Made by a program: the position numbers and the translations under genes. 64,000 nucleotides of DNA from Austropuccinia psidii (lineage: Eukaryota > Basidiomycota > Pucciniomycetes > Pucciniales > Sphaerophragmiaceae): assembly GCA_023105745.1 (NCBI GenBank), contig JALGQZ010000002.1, positions 47,714,497 to 47,778,496 of the forward strand, given 5' to 3'. Positions 48,801 through 60,300 of this stretch are shown here, piece after piece. Within the stretch, counting starts at the first letter, position 1. Every line of letters starts with the position of its first letter. The notes under the pieces were generated by a model. It searched no databases and was not told the origin of the DNA. It was given only the letters and a program-made list of their open reading frames with translations.

Positions 48801-48964
48801 GGATTTGGGGTGCCAGACCTATCACAACATATTTCAATTTGGTTGTGGGTCATATTGGACCTCAAGGTGGACACAGCATACCCCTGAGCCCTGGCAACAT
48901 TATGCACATGTTGCCAAAGAAGCTCAAGGGTCTGAAATTCACCTTCAGTGGGGGGTTGGAGCAT
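45887..48964 (-). CDS. FAR1-MULE transposase fused to AT-hooks, zinc knuckle and OTU protease
   Basis: Four minus-strand exons: 48964-47960, 47872-47321, 47249-46590, 46510-45887. The introns are 87, 71 and 79 bp, all GT-AG and all phase 0, giving 946 residues with no internal stop. Residues about 9-98: FAR1/WRKY-GCM1-like zinc domain (CC at 46-47, C70, HSH at 94-96). About 205-400: MULE DDE core with Asp217 in MDCTYKTN and Glu396 in SRVEGAHA. The second Asp position reads V-I-Y-R-D (family V-T-D-R-D), so residue 283 is Tyr, and the C-x2-H at 304-307 reads C-I-W-N. A SWIM-like GIPCKH follows. Exon 3: two AT-hooks (RGRPQG, RRGRPPSK), a Ser/Asp/Glu tract and a CX2CX4HX4C knuckle (CEHCQSNYHTSDEC). 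Exon 4: OTU protease with GDGNC (Asp763, Cys766) and AHFVPL (His883). Predicted nuclear DNA-binding protein. Transposase activity is doubtful; the OTU residues look intact. The intron joins are inferred. Confidence 0.88.
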
Positions 48965-49475
48965 TTTTGAATGAAAAATATGTGTAAAAGTGAAAAAAAG
49001 GGGGGATTTGGGGATTTGGAATGGGGTAAGAACCTTTCGAAGTGTGAAAAAGAGGTGAAAAAAGGTGTGAAAAATGAACAGAAGGGTTTAAGAGTGAAAG
49101 AAAGTGGTTTAAATATGGGATTAATGGATGAGGGAAGGTAAAAAATTGGAAATTTGGAGGCTTGAAAGCAGGTTGTTGTGGTGGAAAATGCAGTCTTTGG
49201 GTGAAAAAAATAAAAAAAAGGGTGAAAAGCTTTGCAAAATGGCTTTGGTAATGCTGTTTTTCCAAAAAAAAAAAATGGTTTGGGGTGGGGATAATGTGGA
49301 TTGTTGGGGTGTTTGGGCTTTTTTTTTTTGGGGGGGGGGGGGGCTGGGCAAAAAAATCTGAAACAATTTGGAGTTAGAGAGGTTTTGTGGGGAAAAAACC
49401 TCTTTTGGGCATGTTTTGGCCCAATACAGGCATTGTTGTGTTTCATTTTTAATTAAAAATGGGCCCAGGGCACCC
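48965..49475 (-). promoter_or_regulatory. Pyrimidine-rich leader/promoter of the MULE gene
   Basis: On the gene's strand the 500 bases upstream of the start are strongly C/T-rich, including 14 consecutive C (49330-49343) next to a poly(A) run. CT-rich leaders are common in fungal promoters. The bias makes a long frame (48862-49446 minus) full of Pro, Phe and Lys that overlaps the gene start in another frame; I treat it as a compositional artefact. Confidence 0.5.
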
Positions 49476-49603
49476 CTTACGTGTTTTTACTAAAAACTTA
49501 CGTGTTTTTACCAAATTATGGCTAAAACACGTAAGTTTTTAGTAAAAACACGTAAGCTCTTACGTGTTTTTACCAATTTGCTTACGTGTTTTTACCAATA
49601 CCC
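49476..49603. repeat. Right terminus of the MULE: nested palindromes
   Basis: 49476-49556 is an inverted repeat of about 37 bases per arm (CTTACGTGTTTTTACTAAAA ... ends AAAACACGTAAG) around AATTAT. Two more ACGTGTTTTTACCAA copies follow before the terminal AATACCC at 49603. Confidence 0.85.
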
Positions 49604-51655
49604 AAGAAAATTCTTTTTTTACTTAATAGATTTCTATTTTTGAAGATTTTATTTATTTAAATCAATAAATAAATTATTTTTTTAATTCATTCAAAATTAA
49701 TTTTATTAAAAAACCATTAAAATTATAATAATAATTTAATTTTTAATAAAGAGATTATTTTTTTAAATTTTTATTCATCAAGATAAAATAAAACTTGAAA
49801 CTTCATTGATTAATTAATTTTTTTTAATTTAATTTTTGCTCAAAAAAGTGATTCAAAATTTGAATTATGGGTTTAAGTCAAAAAAAAAAAATGAACAGTA
49901 ATTAAAGTCAATATTTTTTTTATGTCAAAAAAAGGAAAAAAAACCTTTTGCCTAGTTCTAACTATTTATTTTTTTGCTAAAATGAAATCAATTAAGCAGA
50001 CTTTTTGAATTTATTGTTCATTTTCAATTAAATCATAATAATATTTTTTGTTTTTTTGAGATTTAATTATAATTTCTTTGTTCTTTTTCTCTGAAATTGA
50101 AAATTGATAATCCCTTAATATATATCTATAAATATATATAGATTATGAATTTTCTTCCCTTAAAAATAGAAAAAGAAATAAGGATTAATTTATTAATAAA
50201 ATTATTTAAGAAATATTAAAACTAGGTATTTATTACTGGAAATAAATTTTTAATATATTTGGAATTAGGGTTTAGGGTCAATTTTTGAAGATTGTTTTTA
50301 TTAATTTCTTAAAAAAAATTAAATTGAATTAAAATTTAAAGAAAATAAATTTAACATTGAATTTCATAAGAATATAATTAATTTCAAGATCTTTATTCAA
50401 ACAATATCAATAGTATTTGATTTGATTTATTAAGAAAATATGTTAATCCTTATACATTAATTTTCATTGAATTAATTAAAAATTTAATTTTTTTGATTGA
50501 AATGTTATTTTAAATCCTTCATTCAAAAAAAAAAAATCTGGAGAATGTTATAAGTTAAGATCAACCTGTTTTTCATTGTAAGTTTAACCAGAATTTCAAC
50601 CAAATTTTAGCCTATAAAAAACTACATTTTTAAATGTTTCATTTACATGTAGGTCCGCCTATTTTAACCAAGCTAATCATTCTAATAAATTCCAACCTTT
50701 AAATTACCTTTTGAATCAGATTGAATAAATCATTGAATGAAGGCACAAATATGAGCCAAAACTAGGGTGAATATTGAAATCTTCTAATCCCAATTTTGAA
50801 TAGTAAACATGTACTATAGTAATTGATATCTGTTTTTACCTGATAAACTCTATTTAAAGAAGAAAATATCATATTGCTTTACTTTTCTTTGGCTTGAATG
50901 TATGTTATTAGCTTGGGCTTATTTTTTTAAATATTAATATTAAAAATTCAAAATATTGAGATGGAGTTGAAGTTTACTAGAAAAGGATAACATTAATTTG
51001 ATGATTAGATCTTTTTTCTAACATAAAAGTAATTGAAATTGATTGATAAGATTTGATACTGCTTAAGAATTTTATTCAGTGTTTTTTATAGAGGAGTAAT
51101 AAGGTAAATAAATCATTTTTAATAGCTAGAGAGATTAAAGTTGGGAATTGTTTTTATTAAAAGAATGTTTCATAAGCGATAGTTCTTCTTTTGAGTCTTT
51201 TTGACAGATAAAGAGTGATGAATTAGTTAGTTTCTTCTTTAAGTAGTTGAAATATATTTGATTTGTTTATTATATTGGTTTGAGAATGATCGATTAGAGA
51301 GTTGGTATCAAGTATTTCGATTAATTTGAAGAGAATAAGAGAGAATGAGGCTTCGGAATAAGTTTGATGATGAATTTGATTTTAGAATGTCCTCTTTAGG
51401 ATAGAGGAGGACGTTAAAAGATGGCTTTTTGAATACTTGAAATAATCAGTTTATAGGAATTACGAAAGTTGATTGTAGAGTGTTGATACGAAATTTTCTG
51501 ATGGTATTTATCAAAATCATTTAACTGAATTTGAAAAGATTTTTAAAAAATACTTTTCTTAGTTAGCAGAAAGAAAAAAGAATTGTGAACAGTACTGTAA
51601 AATCTTACAGTAACAGACACAGACTCACAGTAAGCAACAGTAAAAAGTGGTAAAT
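49604..51655. other. AT-rich intergenic DNA
   Basis: Starts with the right MULE duplication (AAGAAAAT). No gene recognised. The GC content rises slowly after 51000 towards the host-like gene. Confidence 0.55.
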
Positions 51656-51848
51656 AGTTTAAGGTTACTCTCTCTTTACTCTCTCTTTACTCTCTCTTTA
51701 CTCTCTCTGTACTGTACTGTACTGTACAAAACACTACACAGCTGTAGATTGAAATAAAGTTCTCTCTGAAATCTTCATCTGAAATTTTCCATTGTTCCCT
51801 ACACTACTACACTACCACACTACACTACACTACACTACTACTACACTG
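51656..51848 (+). repeat. Short tandem repeats in the 5' region of the host-like gene
   Basis: Four copies of the 11-12 base unit TTACTCTCTCT (about 51663-51710) run into (CTGTA)n (51708-51727); then (ACTAC)n/(ACTAC-ACT)n at about 51800-51846. C/T-rich repeats upstream of fungal genes often sit in promoters or leaders. Confidence 0.6.
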
Positions 51849-52323
51849 ACCAGAGTGCACTCAAAATATTTGTCATACAGAAGAACTTTATCTTTAATAT
51901 TTTTGGATACTGCAATTTTTTGGCAGGAAATCGGAAGGAAGAGTGTCCTCTGCTCAAAGTTTAAAATTTTGATTTTTAATTTTGATTTTTAATTTTAATT
52001 GGGGCAAAACTTTAAAAATTTAGTAGAGTGAATGATTAAACTTTAGTTTGAAATTTGAATTTAATAAAAAAGTCAAGAAGAGGTCAAGAAGGAAGTTTCA
52101 TTACGTAATAATTTAATCACTCTTAACTTACTCATCGAATTTTCTTTTGTTTCTTTGTTTTTTCCAAATTTATAAATTCAAAAATTCTCTTATTGACTGA
52201 CCACTGACCACTAACCATCGATCGAAGGATTTATTGTAAAAAGTCAAAACAGGACTATATCTAATCTTGATTTCTACAAAAAATTCAATCACTCTGATTT
52301 TATTTTAAATTAATTTAAAAAAT

Positions 52324-52372
52324 ACTGCAGTGTACAGTACTGTACAGTACAACATACAGTACAGTACTATCA
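52324..52372. promoter_or_regulatory. GTACAGTAC/GTACTGTAC palindrome cluster
   Basis: Overlapping copies of GTACAGTAC and the 14 base palindrome GTACAGTACTGTAC, 160-200 bases before the start codon of the host-like gene. The same CTGTAC core forms the array at 51708-51727 and appears around 51590. Possibly a transcription-factor site or a microsatellite; not decidable here. Confidence 0.4.
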
Positions 52373-52532
52373 CTTGAGAATTTTTTAAAAAAAAAAATCA
52401 TTTTAAGCTTAAAAAAATTTTAAATTAAATTGAAACATCTTGAATTTAAATTTAATTCTTGTTAGAGATTTTCCTCTTCATTTTTTAATACCTCTTCACA
52501 TTTGAATATCATCCTCTCATCAAATTTCATTC

Positions 52533-55491
52533 ATGTCATCATCTAACAATCAACTACACAAATCTCAATCAAATCTAAACGCTAATTCATTAAATCGCAG
52601 AAACAGACCAAGTTTACCTCATCATTTCATTGAATCAAACTATACTAAAATTAAATCAAATCAAATCAATAATCAATCAAATTCTTCATCATTTACTAAT
52701 TCTAAACCTCAAACTAATCGTTTTAATAGGTTAAGCGATAATCACTCCCATACAATCGATCGATTCAATGGAATTCAATCAGCTCTATCTCATCATGATG
52801 AAAAATTTAACTCTATCAAAAGAAGACCTTTAAATCTTACTTCCAGATCTAAACATTCTAGTTGGACAGCAATAGATCAATCAAATATTGAATTAATTAG
52901 ATCTCAATCTGTAATCAGTGGTGGTAAGATTCATCTTCTTTTAATTCATTTTAACCTTTCAAACTCAATTCATTCATTCAATCCTCTTAGCATTTCAATC
53001 ACGTCAATTTGGACAATTAAGAAAATTAAAAAGTAATAGTTGCATTTCTGAAAGCCAAAGTACCATTCGTTCCATTTCTCATCATGATATCGATGATGAA
53101 GATGACGGTCAAACATCCATGACAACTTACAATAACAGTTTTCCTATTCCTCACAAGTCACACTCTAACGGCTCAAGAGGCCAAGGTAGTGATGAACGTA
53201 AGGCTTAGCTTGAATCATGATTTTTTATCAAAACTTGAAAACATCTCAAATTAAAACAAAAAACTAATCAATCAATCTTTTCTTCAGTACGGTCCAAGAT
53301 AGGTACAGGAACTGCCAGTCTTTTTGCTAATGGGCTAATTTCTACTCCTTCCCGTCATCGAATCTTAACCGAGACAGACCGGACGGTAAGAGGCTCTAAT
53401 GGTACAGATATAGCCCCAAACAAGTTAACCAGCTTGTTTAAGACTAGTCGTGAACCAAGTAGATCCTTTAAACATCCCCCAAGTAACCTTTCTTCAAGCT
53501 CCGGTACTTCATCTCGTAGAAATCCTCTCTCTCATCCATCCGACTTTCAAAGAACTTCAGTCATGACTCGTAGACCAATCGTCGACCTAACATTCTTCTC
53601 ACAGTCAGTCAATGGTCCTCATCAAAAAACAACCCCAACCCGTCCTGGATCATCTGCTGCTATTCAATTGGCAGGCCTACTAAGTCCTACACCATCTACT
53701 CATCACCACAATTTATTAATCACTGCTTATGAGGCTTTAGATCGTAGTCAAATCGATAGTTCACATCAATCAAGAGTTATTCATGCAACTTTAATCGGTT
53801 TATTATCATCAGTCGTCAAAAACAGTTGTAAAATTGACGCCACTTTAGCTCAATTAACTGAAACTCACCTGAAAACTCAAGTAGAAGTAGAACTTGTTGA
53901 TGATGAGGATGGTGAAATATTTGATGATAACAATCCGCAATCAAATTATAATTTATCACCTCAAAAGCTTAATGCTTTTAAGCAAAAGTATAATCTCATC
54001 AAAAATGACTGGGCACTTATGAAAAAAATTCACAATCAATTGACTCGGACCTCAAGTGATCAAATTCGAGATTTGACACAAGTTTTGATTAGTCTCAATA
54101 AATTGAATCGATCACATGAACGAGAGTTAATACAATCAAACCAAACCACTAATAGCCTTTCACGTATGCGAGATAGTCTTGGTAGCATAGACACTCGTGA
54201 GTATAATGAAAGAACAGATGCTCAGGCTAAATCATCGAGTCCTTCCACTGGTCGATTAAACCCATCCCGCAGCCCTAGTAAACTTGGCCGTACTTTTGAA
54301 TTAAATCCGTTTAGTCCAATTGATTCTCTTGATGACTCCCCTTCCTCAAAAATTAAGCCCAAGTTTCGTGAACCTCTACAAAAATTCACTCCTCAAAATC
54401 ATCCCAACAAAAATACAAACCCTCACTTCCATTCTGATCCGTTACATCATCGTGCCTCCACTATTTCATTTCCTCACGATAGAAAAATTTTACTAGACCA
54501 AACCCATCAGCAACCAATAACCAAAAACCGGATGCCTGATTCAACTTTCTCTACTCGCCCAAATCGCAAATCACTCCAAAATTTCAATGATCTTGGTATC
54601 AGTCGCACCTTCTTGCATCAAAGCCGAACCGGTTTAGTGAAAGACAATAAAGCCCAACTTGTGGATGAGTTGGGAATGTATCGAAGATCAATCGATCGAA
54701 TGCCAATAAGTTACCAAAACTCTGATGGGCGCGCGTTCCAACGTGAGAGACGGATTTTAGAACCACCTCCTGCCTCAAACACCATCAGGGGCTGTCGATC
54801 CTCACTTGCTTTTCCAAAAGCTCCTGAGCGTCTTGCTACCTCAATCTCACCAGCCACTGCCCAATTTAATGTTTCTCCTACAAGACCACTACGGCAGCCT
54901 GCTAGAGGAGTATCTCAATGTGACAGTGACTTGGAACAACACATTCGCCCCAAAAGCTCAATAGGCCAAATTCTTCGTCGAGCAAATACTGTCCTATCAC
55001 GTGTTGGTAATTATCCTGACTCCCGGCCGCGAAGAACCCTGCGAGATGACAACCAACGAATGGTTCAAAATGAAGATTTGAGTGATACATCATTTGATGA
55101 CTACCAAAATATAGAATCAAATCGAAAGCCTGACCAAAGGATAGTGATGTCCAGGAGTGAGCTTAATCGGTTATTGGAACCTCAGGATGCGCGATTGGAA
55201 AGCTTGCACAGGAGTGGCAGGAAGAGTGAGGGTGATGACAGGACCAACAGGAAAGTTATGCAAACGGCCGATGCCTTAGGGCGCATGAATCAGTTTGGGA
55301 GTTGGAATGCTAGACAACAAAATGACTTGACCGAATTACGAAGGTCAACTGATATGTACTATTCAGCTAGCGAAGATGATTTAGAAGAAATTCAAGACGA
55401 TCGAGAGCAACATAACGGTATTAGGCGAAGGAAAGAATCCTTTAAACGATTATTCAGAGGATCAAAAAAAGGCTTAGTATTACGCAGGTAA
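52533..55491 (+). CDS. Uncharacterised Ser/Asn/Arg-rich protein, 933 aa, three exons
   Basis: Exons 52533-52923, 52991-53197 and 53288-55491, with introns of 67 and 90 bp (GTAAGATT...CTCTTAG and GTAAGGCT...CTTCAG). Phases match, giving 934 codons including TAA. Codon use and base composition are unlike the transposons: more C, fewer homopolymers. The protein is mostly low-complexity and probably disordered (Ser, Asn, Arg, Pro, His). Two segments look folded and helical: about residues 338-405 (HHNLLITAYEALDRSQ ... ATLIGLLSSVVKNSCKIDATLAQLTE) and about 422-485 (SPQKLNAFKQKYNLIKNDWA ...). The two are separated by an acidic stretch (VDDEDGEIFDDN). The C-terminus is basic (RRRKESFKRLFRGSKKG). No signal peptide or membrane segment. 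I recognise no family. It may be a regulatory or scaffold protein, which is speculation. It is the only apparent host gene in the window. Confidence 0.8.
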
Positions 55492-55820
55492 CCAGCGACC
55501 ATTCGAAGAATCATATTTTTAAGGAACCTCAATAATTCACACTCTTTAGCGAAATAAAGCACAAGTTTGTAAGATATCTTTAAAAATCTCGTTAATAATT
55601 TTCACATTAGCAGAACGTATTTAAGTTAAAAAAAAAGGAGCTCAGAGCTTCCAAGATTCCAGATGAAACAATGAATGATGGGTTTTTGCTTCGATTTTCG
55701 AATCAAGATTAAGATTATATATGCATACATTTCAAATAATAAAATCTTGGCTCGGCTTTTTTTTTCGTTTTTTGGGCTTTCAGGCTTTTTATCAATTCAT
55801 TTGTATCGCTAACAATATTA
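55492..55820 (+). terminator. 3' end region of the host-like gene
   Basis: AATAAA at about 55552-55557 and AATAATAAAATC at about 55735-55746 are candidate poly(A) signals. T-rich tracts follow at 55758-55771. No further coding sequence on the plus strand. Confidence 0.45.
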
Positions 55821-56097
55821 GTAAAATGTATGTTGAAATGAACCCATCGACTTTGAATTTAAGGTAGATTTACTAAACCTATTCTGTGTTCTTTCAAAGT
55901 AATTAAATTTGTTTTGAATTGAAAGTGCAAGTTTTGCTTCACGAAGAAACCTAATAACACTTTGAACTTTGCTCTTTGGCACATACAGTCTGAGGTTAAA
56001 CGTTGATACATAGTTCAACAAAGGTCTTGCTTGATTTTGTTTTTTTGAACGCCGCTGAAACATGTTTCTTCAGTAGACTGGAGGGCAAGCCTTTTTT

Positions 56098-56151
56098 CCA
56101 AAGTGCATGCCTGGTGCATACATTTTGGACATGCTTGGGCATGCACTTTGG
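56098..56151. repeat. 14 bp perfect inverted repeat
   Basis: CCAAAGTGCATGCC (56098-56111) and GGCATGCACTTTGG (56138-56151) are exact reverse complements separated by 26 bases that contain further GCAT-rich half-sites (TGGTGCATACA, GGACATGC). Could be a terminus of a small decayed element or a protein-binding dyad. Confidence 0.6.
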
Positions 56152-56219
56152 TTCCAAATTCAGTGTATGTAAAATATAAAAAAAATAAAAAGTATCTTTT
56201 TTGGTAATAATAACCATGA

Positions 56220-57375
56220 TATATTTGAAAGGAAGGTTTCCTTTACAAAACTACTTCAATTTCCTAAATTTCGTTGTTAACATCAACACAAGGGACTTCC
56301 CTGTTTGTTTGATCTAGTAAGTCAATGTCAAATACTAAATCCATTGAGATTCATGACCAAATTCATAGATAAATCCAGCTTCAAGTCCTGATGGCTTATC
56401 AGGGGGACACAAAAGAATCATATGATTATGAAGTTATACCCTGTCAGAATGGGAACATTTAAGGTTTTTACTTTTTTTTTGGAATTCAGTCTATTATTAT
56501 TGAATCTTTGAATGAGGTGAATCATTACCTGGCTTGCCATATGAAGAGTATTTGGAATACTTCCATTAATTTTTTAATCACTTATTGAATCATTGAAAAA
56601 GTCCCCTCAACCCCAGCTAAATAAGAGAACAAAATCCACATATATTTCAGGTCTCAGTGCCACTGTTGCATCTATTGATGAGAGCTGTAACTCATAGTAA
56701 AGTGTGATAGATACCTTTGCCACTTTGAAGGGTATTTCATTACTGAGACAGAATTAAATCTGATGGATCATGTTTACAGCTTCATCTCTGGTAAGCTCCT
56801 AGGCCTTGGATATTTCAAGTGTAATTATTTAAATCTATTAAATGGAATGTTTTTTGATACTTACAGTCACATAGAAATATGAAAGGATCAAAAAACCCAA
56901 CAAAATAAATGCAATAAAAAAATATGACATAATTTTCTTGAATAACTCCCAACATGAATCATCATATTTCTTCTTTTTTTCTAAAATATATGGTTTTAAG
57001 TTCTTTTCAGTTTTTTCCAATTTTTTTTTTTTTGATTTTCTAATCTTTTAATTTCATCAAGAATAAATCAAAACACTTACAGGAAAAGTATTTACTTAAC
57101 CATTATTGCTTAAGACAAAATTTAAGACTCTTTCATAAACTCTTAAAAATCTCATGGTAATCTTACAAAATGTAAATTTTGTCTTAAAAAATTACATAGT
57201 TCTGAACATTAATTCACTAAAGGGTTTCAAATTGATTATTCATGCGCTGTGTGCATTCATAGAGGACATGCAAAAGGGGGGAATGTCATCCAACCTACTC
57301 TTTAACCAAAAAGCCCTTTAAAAGTCAAGATTAAAGATGCTCCAATATTTATCTCATGAAGAAACTATCTCATAG
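56220..57375. other. Intergenic DNA, nothing recognised
   Basis: No convincing frame. The minus frame 56838-57020 encodes a short hydrophobic stretch but has no start context or neighbours supporting a gene. Confidence 0.5.
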
Positions 57376-60300
57376 TGTGGTATTCCATACTTTTTTTTTC
57401 ACCAGGCTCAAGCTCATAGTACCCCATATGTCAGCCTGTGACTCAAAAACAGAGCACAAGCATGACAGCCAAATACCATAAACCAATGGTAGAGCCAAGA
57501 TACCACCAAAACATGGACCTGAGCCAAACCAGCTCAAAAAATTTCAAAAGGAAGAGGAAACTCATCTTTTTCCAAATATACAAGTTCAGCCATAATAGGA
57601 CAAGAAATAACAAACCTATTCCTGCTCAAAGTTGTTTCTGAGCATAAACCTTATTTTTCACCTCTCATCTGAAATCCAGAGGAACACTTTTAACCCCATC
57701 AAATGGGACTTCTATATAAAGCTCTAAGTCAGGGCTATCAAATGGAAATAGCCAAATTGAGCTAGCACCAGAATTACAGAAGTTATGACCAAAATAAGGT
57801 CAAATAAGGGTGAATAAAATATTCACCTCTCATCTAACTTCCACAGTTTTAGTGTGAGATACCTAAAGTGGGGTCTTTTTGGAAAGAGAACAATTAGGAA
57901 TATCTTATGGTGCTATCCATTTGCTCATATCTCATCTAGAGCAAAAGCTATAGGGAAAACAAGCTCCATACAGATTTTAAGCAAATCATACATATGTTTA
58001 AAAAATCTTGTACATGGCATAGCTTTGCCATATTTGATGATAACCATATAAAATGAGGTACCATTATGTAGAACACATCTGTGCTACACAATGAGCCAAC
58101 CTTGAGCTTGATATCTCAAAAGTTAACAAAGTTATGGCAGTTTTAAGGTCAAAATCCAACAGTTAGACCAATACAGCCTTACTGTGGGATATTCTCCCAT
58201 AATTATGATTATGAGGTGTCAAAAAGACAAAGAGGTCTGTTTATACTTCAATACCTCATAGTTTGGTAAATACTGGGGTCCTGTACAGGTTCTATACAGC
58301 ATTCTACGTGTCATACACATCAGAAGAGGGCTATGTGGTCCCCAGATGAAAACTTTCACCCTGTATTGGTGAAAACTGCCCAGATGTAGTTTCAAAACCA
58401 CATATGAGCCCAATAAAGGCTATGAAGGCCTTGTCAAAGCCACAAGCCAGTCCAGAGAAGTGAAAAATCTTCACTTCCTCTATGTGGCAAGGTCTAGAAG
58501 CCCTTTTCACCCAATTTAAGGATAAAAAGCGGCCTTTTCTCCACCAGAAAAGGTTTCTTCATCCTTCTATTGAATTTCTAAATAGTAAAACTGTCAAAAA
58601 CAGTTATAATCTTTGAAAATAATAAGGTATAATTATAATTTTAATTATTATAACCTAACAGGTAAAGCTGCACCCAGGGCTTTCAACCCCACTGACCACC
58701 ACTATTCCTTAATAGTAAATCCCTGAATATTCTTTTATCAACCCTTATTATCTTGAATAAACCTTTTTTATACTATTCTCACAATGTCACAGTCATAGCT
58801 AAGGCTTGTAACTAGTCATTAATAAGCTTCATCATAGACTCAGCCTGACACCATAACAGCAGTAAATCCATCCTACAGGAAGAATTACACGCAAATTTTA
58901 CACCAAAAGGCCAATTTTACAGCAAGAAGCTGGAGGTATTCATAACACCATGGCACAAGCACCAAAGGGAAGCGTATGTGTTTGAATAAATCATTCAATT
59001 TCGTTATGCATATGTAAAAATCAAGTTACATATAGGAAACTAGTTACAACAAATAATGTACCACCCTTCAAATTACACACCCCACCCAACTTTACACCCC
59101 CTCATAGTCACAGGACTCATGCAGCATGAAAATGACACATGAATCATTTACACAGCCACCTTGCATTCAAAATCACATGATGCAAAGCCCAACCCCATGG
59201 AATTCCTGCAAGTCATTTACAACACAGCCACAGGAGTACCTTATCTTATATCCACAGTAACCCCACTTGAAATCTTCAAATTGAATTAGAATTATTTACA
59301 CCACTCATCACCTCATGCAAACCAAAGCTAATTACAACAGGCTGCATGCAGTAAACACTTCTAATCAAATCTCAACCACTTGACTATGCACAGCATGTGT
59401 CAAACTAAAAAATGACATAATCTCATACACAACAGTAAATTCATCAGTGCAAGAGGTTATCAAATGACCTCATTCTCAAGTTAAAAAGGAAGAAAACCAA
59501 CCATGACACCTGCATAAATTACATGGCCACTTCTACCAAGCACAAAATATAAAAGATGCAAAGTAAAATTCAACATTCATCATGTGATACTTCTCCACCA
59601 ATGGAATATCATGTGACTGAAAAAAAGGCTGTGCACAAGAAAAATCCTTAGAAAAAATGCAATCACCTCATACATGCAAGGAAAATCAAAGAATATCACA
59701 TCATAATTAGTTCACCCAAAAGACCATCTTGTGATGAATGGAGGCTGTGCAGAGAAACAATTATGACCAAACCTTAAATCACCTGACCCATGCAAGAAAA
59801 TTCCTCACCAAAAACAAAGTCCCATGATGGAATCAAGAGGAATTAAAATGGAAAAAGACAGCACCCATGGAGGGCAGGGGCTCCCTGGGCTCCCTAAAGA
59901 TATAAATAGAGGGGCTGTCTCCCCAAATTTCATACCCCCCATGCACATTATATCCCCTGCACAGTAGGAGAATAGGAATAATTCATCCCTCACCTGGGAG
60001 GTAGTCCAGTATATAATAGTAAATTTACTTTCCCACTAGCTAAGCTAAGTGGAATCTTATTATCAAAAATGAAAATAAAAATAAAAATTATCCAGTACAC
60101 AAGATTAGGGTTACTACTATATTAAAATATTTCACCGAGTAAAATTAACACCTTTTCCCAAGATTTAAAATTATCTTACCCCTTTAAAAATCAAATATCA
60201 AAGAATATTACCTTATAAATTTAAAAATTAAAATTCTATCTTATTATCAACCACTCTTAAAAAAACAACAAACCTTTAAAAAATTATTTTTACTCTATTA

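Larger units (their letters stand above)
45116..49603 (-). mobile_element. Autonomous-type Mutator-like transposon with OTU protease
   Basis: A 4,488 bp element. Left end GGGTGTTGGTAAACACACGT and right end (complement) GGGTATTGGTAAAAACACGT are inverted repeats. It is flanked by AAGAAAAT on both sides (45108-45115, 49604-49611). It holds a single spliced gene on the minus strand (45887-48964). Both ends are internally palindromic. Termini and duplication size match the MITE at 42889. The clean duplications and unbroken frame make it the youngest-looking mobile element here, although transposase residues look compromised. Confidence 0.93.

Noticed and set aside
48862..49446. 194-codon minus-strand frame rich in Pro, Phe and Lys overlapping the start of the MULE gene
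   Set aside because: Low-complexity product of the C/T-rich leader. Three overlapping frames in the same region look alike, and it is out of frame with the clear transposase start.
55818..56217. Possible minus-strand gene downstream of the host-like gene
   Set aside because: Two overlapping frames in different phases with no splice pair joining them and no recognisable domain; kept only as context for the dyad.
57438..57641. 67-codon plus frame as a gene
   Set aside because: Lies wholly within solo LTR B and is not conserved in the other copy.
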